Origin: Thioclava sediminum
GTDB lineage: Bacteria; Pseudomonadota; Alphaproteobacteria; Rhodobacterales; Rhodobacteraceae
NCBI RefSeq assembly: GCF_002020355.1
Contig: NZ_MPZV01000001.1
Location: 310,001-374,000, forward strand
Reading direction: 5' to 3'
DNA: 64,000 bases
The notes under the pieces were generated by a model. That model saw only the letters and a list, made by a program, of their open reading frames with translations. It made no database searches and was not told the DNA's origin. Position numbers and translations under genes: made by a program. This document shows, piece by piece, positions 39,029 through 48,438 of this stretch. Positions within the stretch are counted from its first letter, which is position 1; every line of letters starts with the position of its first letter.

Positions 39029-39785
39029 TGGAACGGATATCGCCCCCCGCGTCGCCGGGCTGAACGAACGCTACCGCCACCACGCCGCAACCGCGGTGAT
39101 GGAGCGGGCGTTGCGGGACCCCGATGTGGGCAATGTCGCGCTGGTTTCGTCCTTCGGGGCGGAATCGGTGGTGTTGCTGCATATGGTCTCGGTGATCGCG
39201 CCCGGCACGCCGGTGCTGTTCATCGACACGCAGATGCTGTTTCCCGAGACGCTCGCCTATCAGCGCGACGTCGCAAACAAGCTGGGCCTGACCAATGTGC
39301 AGGTGATCCAGGCCGATGAGGCCGCGATCGCCCGCGACGACCCGGACGGCACGCTGCACCAGTACAGCACCGACGCCTGCTGCACCCTGCGCAAGACGGT
39401 GCCGCTGGAAAATGCGCTGTCGGGCTATGACGCGTGGATCACCGGGCGCAAACGCTTTCAGGGCGGCCAGCGCGCTGCGCTCGATTTCTTCGAGATCGAG
39501 ACCGACAGCCGGATGAAGATCAACCCGCTCGCCCATTGGGACAAGCAGGACGTGCAGGATTACATGGTCGAGAACCGCCTGCCGCGCCATCCGCTCGTGG
39601 CACAGGGCTATCCCTCGATCGGCTGTGCGCCCTGCACCTCGCCGGTCAAACCGGGCGAAGATGAACGCGCGGGCCGCTGGCGCGGCGCCGCCAAGACCGA
39701 ATGCGGCATCCACTTCATCGGCGGCAAGGCCGTCCGTGTGAACAGTGAAGGCCAAGTGATTGAGAACAAGGAGAATGTGGCATGA
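39015..39785 (+). CDS. cysH: Assimilatory APS reductase (CysH)
   Basis: 256 residues from ATG 39015 (an in-frame ATG at 38997 is also possible). The paired cysteines DACCTLRK and GCAPCTSP are the 4Fe-4S ligands that mark adenylylsulfate (APS) reductases rather than PAPS reductases, and ECGIHFI carries the catalytic cysteine. It reduces APS to sulfite with thioredoxin, feeding CysI. Confidence 0.9.
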   Translation: MPLSDGTDIAPRVAGLNERYRHHAATAVMERALRDPDVGNVALVSSFGAESVVLLHMVSVIAPGTPVLFIDTQMLFPETLAYQRDVANKLGLTNVQVIQADEAAIARDDPDGTLHQYSTDACCTLRKTVPLENALSGYDAWITGRKRFQGGQRAALDFFEIETDSRMKINPLAHWDKQDVQDYMVENRLPRHPLVAQGYPSIGCAPCTSPVKPGEDERAGRWRGAAKTECGIHFIGGKAVRVNSEGQVIENKENVA

Positions 39786-40153
39786 GCGTGATCGTTCGCG
39801 ACGACGGCTTCCACAATGACGACTTCACCGGGGCGAGCCTCGACATCGCGCCGGAGACCGATGCGGGCTACCTGCCTGCGCTGATCGAAGGCGCCGAGAT
39901 GATCCGCGTCCTGTTCCCGACCTTCTCGGACGGGCGCGGCTTCTCGCTGGCGCGCCGCATCCGCGCGCTCGGCTATACCGGGCGTCTGCGCGCGGCGGGC
40001 CCGCTGATCGCGGATCAATATGCGATGGCGCGGCGCGTGGGCTTCGACGAGGTCGAGATTCCGCCGGAACTGGCCGAGCGCCAGCCGCAAGCGCAATGGC
40101 TCTTCCGCGCCGACTGGGCCGCGCATGACTACCGCGCGCGGCTCGCCGGCTGA
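39782..40153 (+). CDS. DUF934 protein of the sulfite reductase operon
   Basis: 123 residues, overlapping cysH by 4 bases. FPTFSDGRGFSLARRIRALGYTGRLRA is the family core: residues around this segment are the conserved DUF934 pattern. The family sits next to cysI/cysH across proteobacteria and is thought to help sulfite reductase, but no activity is established. Confidence 0.82.
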   Translation: MSVIVRDDGFHNDDFTGASLDIAPETDAGYLPALIEGAEMIRVLFPTFSDGRGFSLARRIRALGYTGRLRAAGPLIADQYAMARRVGFDEVEIPPELAERQPQAQWLFRADWAAHDYRARLAG

Positions 40154-40201
40154 GGCTTTCACCCGTCCGCGATATCCGATAGACCATAACGAAACCGGCA
40201 A

Positions 40202-40215
40202 TTGAGCCAGATCAA
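40202..40215 (+). promoter_or_regulatory. Candidate FNR-type (FnrL) box upstream of fpr
   Basis: TTGAG-CCAG-ATCAA differs from the FNR consensus TTGAT-N4-ATCAA at one position. It lies 83 bases before the fpr start, with a -10-like TATATT at 40249-40254. Oxygen control of fpr is therefore possible. Confidence 0.45.
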
Positions 40216-40297
40216 GGGCCAGCGCTCACGCAAGCTGTATCCGATCTGTATATTTGCCAGACCGAGGCGCCTGCCCCGGCCCGAGAGAGATGTGACA

Positions 40298-41116
40298 ATG
40301 AACGAGAGCGCCGTGACCGACATCCCCAAGGTGAAGACCCTGCCCGACGCGCAGACCGTGACCGAAGTGACCCATTGGACGGACCGGCTGTTTTCCTTCC
40401 GCGTGAGCCGCCCGCAGTCCCTGCGTTTCCGCTCGGGCGAGTTCGTGATGATCGGGCTGATGGGCGACAATGGCAAACCGCTGCTGCGCGCTTATTCCAT
40501 CGCCTCGCCCAACTGGGACGAGGAGCTGGAATTCTACTCGATCAAAGTGCCCGACGGGCCGCTGACCTCGAAGCTGCAGCATATCAATGTGGGCGACCAG
40601 ATCATCCTGCGCCCCAAGCCCGTGGGCACGCTGGTCCATGACGCGCTGCTGCCGGGTAAGCGGGTGTGGTTCCTCGCCACCGGCACCGGCATCGCACCGT
40701 TCGCCTCGCTGATGCGCGACCCCGAGACCTACGACAAGTTCGACGAGGTCATCATGATGCATACCTGCCGGACGGTCGAGGAACTAGAATATGGCCGCCA
40801 GTTGGTCGAGAACCTGATCAACGATCCGCTGATCGGCGAGATGGTGGACGGCAAGCTGAAATACTACCCGACCACGACCCGCGAGGAATTCCATCACATG
40901 GGTCGGATCACCGACAATCTCGAGAACGGCAAGGTGTTCAAGGATCTCGGCCTCGAGCCGATGAACCCCGAGACCGACCGCGCGATGGTCTGCGGCTCGC
41001 TCGCCTTCAACAAGGACGTGATGGCGGTGCTCGAAGGGTTCGGGCTGCGCGAGGGCGCGAATTCCGAGCCGCGCGAATATGTGGTCGAGAAGGCCTTCGT
41101 CGGCGACGGCATCTGA
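40298..41116 (+). CDS. fpr: Ferredoxin/flavodoxin-NADP+ reductase
   Basis: 272 residues from ATG 40298. The FAD motif RAYSIASPNWDEELEFYS and the NADP region LATGTGIAPFASLMRDP are clear, and the C-terminal VEKAFVGDGI is the tail seen in Rhodobacter FPR proteins. It moves electrons between NADPH and ferredoxin or flavodoxin; here it may supply the adjacent sulfite reductase. It stands 144 bases after DUF934 and has its own control region. Confidence 0.92.
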   Translation: MNESAVTDIPKVKTLPDAQTVTEVTHWTDRLFSFRVSRPQSLRFRSGEFVMIGLMGDNGKPLLRAYSIASPNWDEELEFYSIKVPDGPLTSKLQHINVGDQIILRPKPVGTLVHDALLPGKRVWFLATGTGIAPFASLMRDPETYDKFDEVIMMHTCRTVEELEYGRQLVENLINDPLIGEMVDGKLKYYPTTTREEFHHMGRITDNLENGKVFKDLGLEPMNPETDRAMVCGSLAFNKDVMAVLEGFGLREGANSEPREYVVEKAFVGDGI

Positions 41117-41123
41117 TCTGGCT

Positions 41124-41260
41124 CAGGGGGCGCTGCCCCCTCGGGCTTCGCCCTCACCCCCGGGATATTTCTCAAGAGCGAAGATGGGCGTCTGTCCTGT
41201 CTTCGCTCTTTTCAAATATCCCGGGGGGCGCGCGGCAGCGCGCGGGGGCAGAGCCCCCTT
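41124..41260. repeat. Symmetric CCCGGGATATTT element, full copy 2 (with terminator hairpin)
   Basis: It has the same order as copy 1: CAGGGGGCGCTGCCCCC, CCCCGGGATATTT, a hairpin AAGAGCGAAGA (41174-41184) with TCTTCGCTCTT (41200-41210) followed by T's, AAATATCCCGGGG, a GCGC stretch, and GGGGGCAGAGCCCCC. It starts 7 bases after the fpr stop, so the central hairpin probably serves as the fpr terminator. The loop and stem differ from copy 1 while the arms are conserved. Confidence 0.85.
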
Positions 41261-41322
41261 GTGACCCAGCGTTTTTTCCGCCGCGACTTGGGAGTTCGCC
41301 TCATCGTTGCTATCTTGAAGGC

Positions 41323-41985
41323 ATGACCGAGGGGATCACCACGATGACGCGCCACCAATTGAGCCATAGCTTTCGCGAACATGTCGCCGATGGCGTCGTC
41401 CATGTGCTGGGCGTCGTTTTCGCCGTGGCAGGCGTCAGCGCGCTGATCGTCTGGGCGTCGTTGGCGGCACCGGCCGGGCGGGTTTGGCCGCTCGCGGTCT
41501 ATTCCGTGGGGCTGATCGCCTCTTTCTCGCTCTCGGCGGCCTATAACCTCACCCTGCATGCACCGACGCGCGCGGTGCTCCGGCGCTTCGACCACGCCGC
41601 GATTTATCTTCTGATTGCCGGCACTTACACGCCGATGGCGCTGATCGGCCTCGGCGGCGTCGCAGGCTGGGCGCTGACCGCGACGGTCTGGGCGCTTGCC
41701 ACCTTCGGCATCGTAATGAAGCTCGGCTTCTTTCACCGCTCGGAGCGCACTGGGTTCTGGCTCTATCTGGCGATGGGCTGGCTCGGGATGATCGCGATGT
41801 GGCCGCTGATCGTGGCCCTGCCCCTGCCCGCGCTGATCCTGCTGGTCGTGGGCGGACTGACCTATACTGTCGGCGTGATCTTCTACCAGACCGAGCGCAT
41901 CCCCTTTTCGCGCGCGATCTGGCACGGCCATGTGCTGGCCGCGGCCGCGACGCATTACGCGGCCGTCATCGTGATCTCGCACTGA
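41323..41985 (+). CDS. Haemolysin III-like (PAQR/YqfA family) membrane protein
   Basis: 220 residues with seven membrane segments. The zinc-binding pattern of the family is seen as SAAYNLTLH early, FDHAAIYLLIAGTYTP in the middle, and a final IWHGHVLAAAATHY with conserved histidines. Bacterial members affect membrane fluidity or fatty acid balance; haemolysis is not a proven role. A very long in-frame upstream extension (from 40666) overlaps fpr in another frame and is rejected. ATG 41344 is an alternative start. Confidence 0.85.
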   Translation: MTEGITTMTRHQLSHSFREHVADGVVHVLGVVFAVAGVSALIVWASLAAPAGRVWPLAVYSVGLIASFSLSAAYNLTLHAPTRAVLRRFDHAAIYLLIAGTYTPMALIGLGGVAGWALTATVWALATFGIVMKLGFFHRSERTGFWLYLAMGWLGMIAMWPLIVALPLPALILLVVGGLTYTVGVIFYQTERIPFSRAIWHGHVLAAAATHYAAVIVISH

Positions 41986-41992
41986 GCGGGGT

Positions 41993-43120
41993 TCAGAGCG
42001 GTTCGATATCGCCCATCGCGCGGGTCTCGTGGAATTCCGAGACGAAGCGCGCCAGCGCCCCCTCGTCGATCGCCGCGCGCAGGCCCGCCATCAGCTCCTG
42101 ATAGTAATGCAGGTTGTGCCAGGTCAGCAGCATCCCCGAGATCATCTCGCCGGAGCGGAAGACGTGGTGCAGATAGGCGCGCGAATAATTCGAGCAGGCC
42201 GGGCACGTGCAGGCCTCGTCCAGCGGGCGCGGATCATCGGCGTGGCGGGCGTTCTTGATGTTCACCTGACCGCGGCGGGTCCAGGCCTGACCCGTGCGCC
42301 CCGAGCGCGATGGCAGCACGCAATCCATCATGTCGATGCCGCGCTCGACTGCACCGACGATATCGTCGGGCTTGCCGACGCCCATCAGGTAGCGCGGCTT
42401 GTCCTGCGGCAGCATGCCCGGCGCATAGTCGAGCACGCCGAACATCGCCTCTTGCCCCTCGCCCACGGCGAGGCCGCCGACCGCAAAGCCCTCGAAGCCG
42501 ATTTCCTTGAGTTTCTCGGCACTTTCCTCGCGAAGTTCACGTGTCACCCCGCCCTGCTGGATGCCAAACAGCGCATGGCCCGGACGGTCGCCGAAGGCAT
42601 CGCGCGAGCGTTGCGCCCACCGCATCGAGAGGCGCATGGACTTGGCCACTTCTTCCTCGGTCGCGGGCAGCGCCGGGCACTCGTCGAAGCACATCACGAT
42701 ATCCGAACCCAAAAGCTTCTGGATCTCCATCGAGCGTTCGGGCGAAAGCACATGTTTCGAGCCGTCGACATGGGAGGCAAAGGTCACGCCGTCCTCGGTC
42801 AGCTTGCGCAGAGACGCGAGGCTCATCACCTGAAACCCGCCCGAGTCGGTCAGGATCGGCTTCTCCCAGTTCATGAACTTGTGGAGCCCGCCCAGACGCG
42901 CCACCCGCTCCGCCCCGGGGCGCAGCATCAGGTGGTAGGTATTGCCCAGCAGAATATCCGCGCCGGTCGCGGCTACCGATTCCGGCATCATCGCCTTCAC
43001 GGTCGCGGCGGTGCCCACGGGCATGAAGGCCGGCGTGCGGATCTCGCCGCGGGGCGTCGAGATCGTCCCGGTGCGCGCAGCACCATCGGTAGCCTTGAGG
43101 GTGAAGCTGAACTTGGTCAT
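41993..43120 (-). CDS. tgt: tRNA-guanine transglycosylase
   Basis: 375 residues from ATG 43120 (GGAG upstream; an in-frame start at 43195 is rejected). Substrate and active-site stretches [13 protein letters not shown] and [13 protein letters not shown] carry the two aspartates. Zinc ligands are CTCPAC followed by a histidine (AYLHH). It exchanges G34 for preQ1 in GU(N) tRNAs, the step before QueA. It converges on the haemolysin III-like gene with only 7 bases between. Confidence 0.95.
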   Translation of the reverse strand: MTKFSFTLKATDGAARTGTISTPRGEIRTPAFMPVGTAATVKAMMPESVAATGADILLGNTYHLMLRPGAERVARLGGLHKFMNWEKPILTDSGGFQVMSLASLRKLTEDGVTFASHVDGSKHVLSPERSMEIQKLLGSDIVMCFDECPALPATEEEVAKSMRLSMRWAQRSRDAFGDRPGHALFGIQQGGVTRELREESAEKLKEIGFEGFAVGGLAVGEGQEAMFGVLDYAPGMLPQDKPRYLMGVGKPDDIVGAVERGIDMMDCVLPSRSGRTGQAWTRRGQVNIKNARHADDPRPLDEACTCPACSNYSRAYLHHVFRSGEMISGMLLTWHNLHYYQELMAGLRAAIDEGALARFVSEFHETRAMGDIEPL

Positions 43121-43244
43121 CTGGGGGCTCTCCTTCGGCCCGGCTGATAGCCCCAAAGCGCCGCGAAGGGAAGGCCACGTGGGGCGCAAGGGCATGGACC
43201 GGAATCGCTTTTTGGCCTTACGCTAGGGCAAAAGGAGGCTCGCC

Positions 43245-44060
43245 ATGTTTCGTTCCATCCTTCTAACCCTCTGCGCCACGCTCGCGCCGTTCGCCGCGGC
43301 TGCGCAAAACCAGCGCATCAGCCATTGTATCGCGATTGCCGATGCCGCGCCGGGGATTGAGTATCTGCACAAGGCAAGCTGGTCCGACCCGGTGCCGGAG
43401 CAATCGGTGCGGTTGCATTACATCGACCATTCGATGGTTCTGTTGCAGACTGAGGGCGGGCTATCGGTCGTCACCGATTTCAACGGCTGGACCGGCGGGG
43501 CGCGCTTTGCCCCTGATTACGTCACGATGAACCACGCCCATTCTAGCCACATGACCGATATGATCCCCGAAGGCACGGTGGCCCTGAAAGGCTGGTCGGA
43601 TCAGTTCGGCGTCGCCGCCGAGCACCACCTGGACCTCGGCGAGATGCTGATCCGCAATGTGCCCACCGCAATCCGCAGCTTCGGCGGGGTCGAGGAGAAC
43701 GGCAACTCGATCTTCGTCTTCGAGGTGGCGGGGCTCTGCATCGGCCATCTGGGCCATCTGCATCACGAGCCCGACCCCGCGCAATATGCGGCGCTGGGGC
43801 GGCTCGATGTGGTGATGGCGGCGGTGGATGGCTCGATGACGGTCGATCAGCCGACGATGATCCGCATCCTGAACCGGCTGCGCTCGCGCATCGTGATCCC
43901 GGTCCATTGGTTCGGAGAACCGACCCTGCAGAGTTTTCTCGACGGGATGGAAGGCGTCTTCGCGGTCGAGCGACCCGGCGTGAGCGAAGTGATCGTCTCG
44001 CTCAGGACCCTGCCGCGCGAGCCGACCGTGATGGTGCTGGAGCCGGAGCGACTGCAATAA
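43245..44060 (+). CDS. Exported metallo-beta-lactamase-fold protein
   Basis: 271 residues with a signal peptide ending at AAAAQN, so periplasmic or lipid-free exported. The fold is suggested by LHYIDHSMVLLQ, TDFNGW, the HAHSSHMTD histidine cluster, GHLGHLHHEP and IPVHWFGEP. This arrangement is closest to the UlaG-like/Lactamase_B_3 group. The first metal motif is HAHSSHMTD rather than HxHxDH. Substrate unknown. Confidence 0.75.
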   Translation: MFRSILLTLCATLAPFAAAAQNQRISHCIAIADAAPGIEYLHKASWSDPVPEQSVRLHYIDHSMVLLQTEGGLSVVTDFNGWTGGARFAPDYVTMNHAHSSHMTDMIPEGTVALKGWSDQFGVAAEHHLDLGEMLIRNVPTAIRSFGGVEENGNSIFVFEVAGLCIGHLGHLHHEPDPAQYAALGRLDVVMAAVDGSMTVDQPTMIRILNRLRSRIVIPVHWFGEPTLQSFLDGMEGVFAVERPGVSEVIVSLRTLPREPTVMVLEPERLQ

Positions 44061-44067
44061 GCTCCTC

Positions 44068-44526
44068 TCAACTCTCCGCCTTCTTCTCCCAGCGGCCGCC
44101 CTCTTCCGACCAGTAGATCGCTTTCGCGCCCGCGCCGGTCAGGGTCTTCCACTGCCCGCGCGCATGTTGCACCGCCTGCGGGTCGTTTCCGTCGAACAGA
44201 ATCCAGACGCGTTTATGGGCGTCGGTTTCCTCCGCCGCGACCTCGGCGCCGTCGACGGCCATCATCGCCTCGCGTCCGTCGCCTGCGGGCGCGGTGCCCA
44301 GCAGGATCGGCTGCAGCGCGTCATGCGGCCCGCCTGCGAGCCCGTGCGGCAGGAAGCTCGCCTCGTTTCCCATCAGCCAGAGCCTCTGGTCGAGCCAGTC
44401 GAGCCGCGCGGAATCGGTCCCGCGCAATTCCACCTTCCAACCCTGCTCCACCGCCCGGGAGGCGAGGTTCAGCACCACCTCCTCGAGGCTGGAGCGGGTC
44501 AGATGGTAGAAATTGACCTGCCCCAT
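44068..44526 (-). CDS. holC: DNA polymerase III chi subunit
   Basis: 152 residues. It begins GQVNFYHLTRSSLEEVV and has RLDWLDQRLWL and RVWILFDGNDP, the HolC pattern. Chi links the clamp loader to SSB. The start lies one base after the pepA stop; a pepA-holC pair is common in proteobacteria. Confidence 0.9.
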   Translation of the reverse strand: MGQVNFYHLTRSSLEEVVLNLASRAVEQGWKVELRGTDSARLDWLDQRLWLMGNEASFLPHGLAGGPHDALQPILLGTAPAGDGREAMMAVDGAEVAAEETDAHKRVWILFDGNDPQAVQHARGQWKTLTGAGAKAIYWSEEGGRWEKKAES

Positions 44527-44527
44527 C

Positions 44528-45997
44528 TCAGGCTTCGAACTTGTCGCGGATCAGACGGTCGAGCATGCGCACGCCCCAGCCGGTCGGCCCTTTCGGCGCC
44601 AGGGTGGTCTCACCCGGCGGAAGCGCCACGCCCGCGATGTCGATATGGCACCACGGCACCTCGTCCTTTACGAAGCGCTTCAGGAAAGCGGCCGCGGTGA
44701 TCGCGCCGCCCCAACGGTTGCCGACATTGCGCATATCGGCCAGCCGAGATTTCAGCGCCTTGTCATAGGCGGGCTGCAGCGGCATGTGCCACGCGCCCTC
44801 CCCCTCGGTCTTCGCCGCTTTAAGAATGTCGGCTACGAACTTGTCATCATTGGCGAAAAGACCCGCGTTCTCGTGGCCGAGGGCGACGATCACCGCGCCG
44901 GTCAGCGTGGCGAGGTTGACCATCGCCTTGGGCTGGAACCGGTCCTGCGCATACCAGAGCACATCCGCCAGAACGAGGCGGCCTTCGGCATCGGTATTGA
45001 TCACTTCGATCGTGTCACCCTTCATCGAGGTCACGATATCGCCGGGGCGTTGCGCGCGCCCGTCGGGCATGTTCTCGACGAGACCGACGAGGCCCACGAC
45101 ATTCGCCTTGGCCTTGCGCAGCGCCAGCGTCCGCATCACGCCCGAGACGACGCCTGCGCCGCCCATATCCATCGTCATCTCTTCCATGCCCGCGCCGGGC
45201 TTGAGCGAGATGCCGCCCGCGTCGAACACGACGCCCTTGCCGACGAGCGCGAAGGGCGCCTCGCCCTCCTCGCCGCCCTTCCACTGCATCACGACCAGCT
45301 TGGAGGGCATTTCAGAGCCCATGCCGACGCCCAGAAGCGCGCCCATGCCGAGCTTCTTCATATCCGCTTCTTCGAGGATTTCGACATCGAGGCCCAGCTC
45401 CTGCATCGCGGCGAGGCGGGCGGCGAAATCGTCGGTGGTCAGGATGTTGGCGGGCTCGTTGACCAGATCGCGGGTGAAGAACACGCCCTCGGCCAGTGCT
45501 GCATGCGGGGCCGCGGCGGCGGCGACCTCTTCGGGCTTGTCGACCATGATCGTCACCGGCCCGTAGGCCTTCTTGTCCTCGCCGGTGTGATAGTCGAAGC
45601 GATAGGCGCGCAGCGCGAGGCCCAGCGACAGATCGGCGGCGCGCGGATGGTTCTGCGCCACCACGAGCGCGCCCGCCTCGCCCAGTTTCGCGCCGATCGC
45701 GGCCCCTGCCTTGCGGGCCTCGTCGGCGCTGGCCTTGCGGTCGAGCCGCACCAGCTGCACCGCTTCGGCGGCGATCGCGGCGGGCCAGCTCAGCTCCATC
45801 GCCTCGCCCGCGCCCAAGCCTGCGAAGGCTTCCGAGTCCACCGCGCGCTTGATCGCGCCCTTCATCGCCCGATCCAGCTTGCGCCCGGCCTGACCCAGCT
45901 TGCCGTCACCGCCCACGACCAGCGCGATCCGCCCGCTTTGGGTGGCGAAGACCTCCGGATCGGTTTCCTTGAAGGCGATAGCAACAGGTTGGGTCAT
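44528..45997 (-). CDS. pepA: Leucyl aminopeptidase
   Basis: 489 residues, M17 family. The catalytic, metal-binding motif NTDAEGRLVLADVL is present, as are VGKGVVFDAGGISLKPG and the DMGGAG metal ligands. It removes N-terminal residues from peptides in the cytoplasm. It is transcribed away from lptF with about 180 bases in between. Confidence 0.95.
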   Translation of the reverse strand: MTQPVAIAFKETDPEVFATQSGRIALVVGGDGKLGQAGRKLDRAMKGAIKRAVDSEAFAGLGAGEAMELSWPAAIAAEAVQLVRLDRKASADEARKAGAAIGAKLGEAGALVVAQNHPRAADLSLGLALRAYRFDYHTGEDKKAYGPVTIMVDKPEEVAAAAAPHAALAEGVFFTRDLVNEPANILTTDDFAARLAAMQELGLDVEILEEADMKKLGMGALLGVGMGSEMPSKLVVMQWKGGEEGEAPFALVGKGVVFDAGGISLKPGAGMEEMTMDMGGAGVVSGVMRTLALRKAKANVVGLVGLVENMPDGRAQRPGDIVTSMKGDTIEVINTDAEGRLVLADVLWYAQDRFQPKAMVNLATLTGAVIVALGHENAGLFANDDKFVADILKAAKTEGEGAWHMPLQPAYDKALKSRLADMRNVGNRWGGAITAAAFLKRFVKDEVPWCHIDIAGVALPPGETTLAPKGPTGWGVRMLDRLIRDKFEA

Positions 45998-46177
45998 ATG
46001 GGGCTCTCCGCAGATGGGACCGTCGCGCGCGTCGGCGGCGCTCGGTCGCGATTGGCATCAAATTGCGCGCGAGCCTAGCCCTGCCTCCGGAAAATGAAAA
46101 GCACCCCCGCTGTGCCCTTCCCTCACTTCGCCCGACAGGCTAGAGAAAGGGAAATATTCGGGGGTATTGAGAGGGTC

Positions 46178-47323
46178 GTGACGCAACTGGACAGATATGT
46201 TTTGTCCAAATTGATGGCGCTGTTCGGGTTTTTCGCGCTCGTGCTGGTCTCCGTCTATTGGGTCAACCGGGCTGTGATCATGTTCGACAGCCTGATTTCG
46301 GACGGCCAGACCGCAACGGTGGTGCTGGAATTCACCGCGTTGACCTTGCCTTACGTCATCCGCATCGTCCTGCCGGTCGCCGCCTTCGCCGCCACGATCT
46401 ACGCGTTCAACCGGCTCGATCAGGACAGCGAATTGGTGGTGATGCGCGCCACCGGCACCTCGAACTGGCGGCTGGCGCGTCCGGTGCTGGTCTTCGGGCT
46501 GATCGCCTCGGTGATGATGGCTTTGCTGGTGAATTTCCTCGTCCCCGCCGCGAAGGCCCGGCTGGCCGAGCGCCAGCAGGAGGTCGCGCAGAACCTGACC
46601 GCGAAATTCCTCACCGAAGGCACGTTCCAGCATCCCGCGCCGGGCATCTCGATCTATATCCGGCGCATTTCCGATCTGGGGGAGTTGCAGGATATCTTCG
46701 TCTCCGACAGCCGCTCGGCGCAGACGAGCACGGTCTATACCGCCGACAAGGGCGTGATCGTGAAGACCGAGACGGGGCCGAAACTGATCATGTTCTCGGG
46801 CATGGCCCAGACGCTGCGCAAACCCTCGGACCGCCTGTCGGTCACGCGGTTCAGCAATTTCACCTATGATATCGGCTCTTTCCTGAAGGCCGGGAAAGCG
46901 CGGGCACCGAAGATCGACGAGATGACGACGCCGCGCCTCGCCGCGATGATGGCCGGGACCGGTCTGGATGCGACACCGGGTGCGGAGAGCGCCAAGGCCG
47001 CCCGCGACGCGCTGCGGCTGGAGCTTGCCCGGCGGATCACGCAGCCCCTTCTGGCGCCGATCGCGGCGCTGATCGGCTTCTCGGCGCTGATGATGGGCAC
47101 GTTTTCACGCTTTGGCATGTGGCGACAGATGTCGCTCGCCATTGGCGGGCTGATCGTCGTGCAGGTGCTGCAAAACGCCGCCGAGACCAGTTCCGGGCGC
47201 GACCCCTCGCTCTGGCCGAGCCTGATTGCGCCGACGCTGGGCGGGATCGTGATGGTGCTGTTCATGCTGTGGTGGTCGGGGCGTCCGCGCCGTATCCGGC
47301 CCAAGCGGGAGGCTGCCGCATGA
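46178..47323 (+). CDS. lptF: LPS export ABC transporter permease LptF
   Basis: 381 residues from GTG 46178 (GAGAGG upstream), which places LDRYVLSKLMALFGFFALV at the expected N-terminus; an in-frame ATG at 46094 would add 28 unrelated residues. Three N-terminal membrane segments, a periplasmic beta-jellyroll (about 130-270) and three C-terminal segments are seen. With LptG and LptB it extracts LPS from the inner membrane. Confidence 0.92.
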   Translation: MTQLDRYVLSKLMALFGFFALVLVSVYWVNRAVIMFDSLISDGQTATVVLEFTALTLPYVIRIVLPVAAFAATIYAFNRLDQDSELVVMRATGTSNWRLARPVLVFGLIASVMMALLVNFLVPAAKARLAERQQEVAQNLTAKFLTEGTFQHPAPGISIYIRRISDLGELQDIFVSDSRSAQTSTVYTADKGVIVKTETGPKLIMFSGMAQTLRKPSDRLSVTRFSNFTYDIGSFLKAGKARAPKIDEMTTPRLAAMMAGTGLDATPGAESAKAARDALRLELARRITQPLLAPIAALIGFSALMMGTFSRFGMWRQMSLAIGGLIVVQVLQNAAETSSGRDPSLWPSLIAPTLGGIVMVLFMLWWSGRPRRIRPKREAAA

Positions 47324-48438
47324 CGCTTGCCCTCTATCTTGCGAAACGGTTCCTCCGCAGCTTTCTGATCGTCGCGGCGAGCTTCTGGGGCATCCTGTTC
47401 CTGATCGACGTGGTCGAGGAAATCCGCCGCTTCTCCGATCAGGGGCTGAGCCTGCTGCAGCTCTCGGTGCTCTCTGCGCTCAACATCCCCGAGACGATTT
47501 ACACCATCCTGCCGCTGATTGTGATGCTGTCGGCGGTGGCGCTGTTCGTCGCACTGGCGCGCAGTTCGGAACTGGTGGTTATCCGGGCGGCGGGCCGGTC
47601 CGCGCTGCGGATGCTGGCAGCCCCGATCGCGGCGGCGCTGGTGATTGGTCTACTGGCGCTGCTGGTCGGCAACCCGCTCGTCTCCGCCACCTCGAAGCGC
47701 TACGAGACGCTCGTCGATCACTACACGTCCGATGGCGGCTCGACCGTCTCGATCGGGCGTGAAGGCGTGTGGATGCGGCAAAGCGCGGGCCTTGCCTCGG
47801 ACGGCAAGTCGCTGGCGCAGGCGGTGATCCATGCCGAGCGCGCCAATGGCGATGCCACGACTCTGCATGGCGTGACCTTCCTGATCTTCGACCCTAATCG
47901 CGGCCCGGTGCGCCGGATCGACGCGAAGACCGCGACGCTGGTGCCGGGCGCATGGCAGTTGCAGGACGTGAAGGACTGGCCGCTGGGCGAATCCACCAAC
48001 CCAGAGCGCGACGCCACAACCCAAGACAGCCTCTCGCTGCCCTCGGACCTGACGGTCGCCAGCATCCGCGACAGCTTCGGCAAGCCCTCTGCGGTGCCGA
48101 TCTGGCAATTGCCGAGCTTCATCGCCTCGCTCGAGGATGCGGGCTTCTCGGCGCGGCGCCATATCGTGTGGTTCCAGATGGAGCTGGCGCTGCCGGTGCT
48201 GCTGGCCGCGATGGTGCTGATCGCTGCCAGCTTCACGATGGATCATGTGCGCTTTGGGGGCATCGGCGCGAAGGTTCTTTTGGCGCTGGCCGCCGGTCTG
48301 GGCTTGTTCTTCCTGCGCAATATCGCGCAAGTTCTGGGCGATAACGGACAGATTCCCGTTCTGCTCGCGGCCTGGGCGCCGCCGGTGATCGGGTTGATGC
48401 TGCCGCTGGCGCGGCTACTGCACCGGGAGGATGGGTGA
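47320..48438 (+). CDS. lptG: LPS export ABC transporter permease LptG
   Basis: 372 residues, overlapping lptF by 4 bases. It has the same six-segment layout with a central periplasmic domain, and an N-terminal LYLAKRFLRSFLIV with the family GILFLIDVVEEIRRF stretch. It pairs with LptF. The stop shares one base with the start of lptD, which supports coupled synthesis of inner and outer membrane parts of the LPS bridge. Confidence 0.92.
   Translation: MTLALYLAKRFLRSFLIVAASFWGILFLIDVVEEIRRFSDQGLSLLQLSVLSALNIPETIYTILPLIVMLSAVALFVALARSSELVVIRAAGRSALRMLAAPIAAALVIGLLALLVGNPLVSATSKRYETLVDHYTSDGGSTVSIGREGVWMRQSAGLASDGKSLAQAVIHAERANGDATTLHGVTFLIFDPNRGPVRRIDAKTATLVPGAWQLQDVKDWPLGESTNPERDATTQDSLSLPSDLTVASIRDSFGKPSAVPIWQLPSFIASLEDAGFSARRHIVWFQMELALPVLLAAMVLIAASFTMDHVRFGGIGAKVLLALAAGLGLFFLRNIAQVLGDNGQIPVLLAAWAPPVIGLMLPLARLLHREDG

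Noticed and set aside
40666-41985. Long N-terminal extension of the haemolysin III-like protein
   Set aside because: It overlaps fpr in another frame and crosses repeat copy 2; the membrane protein starts at 41323 or 41344.
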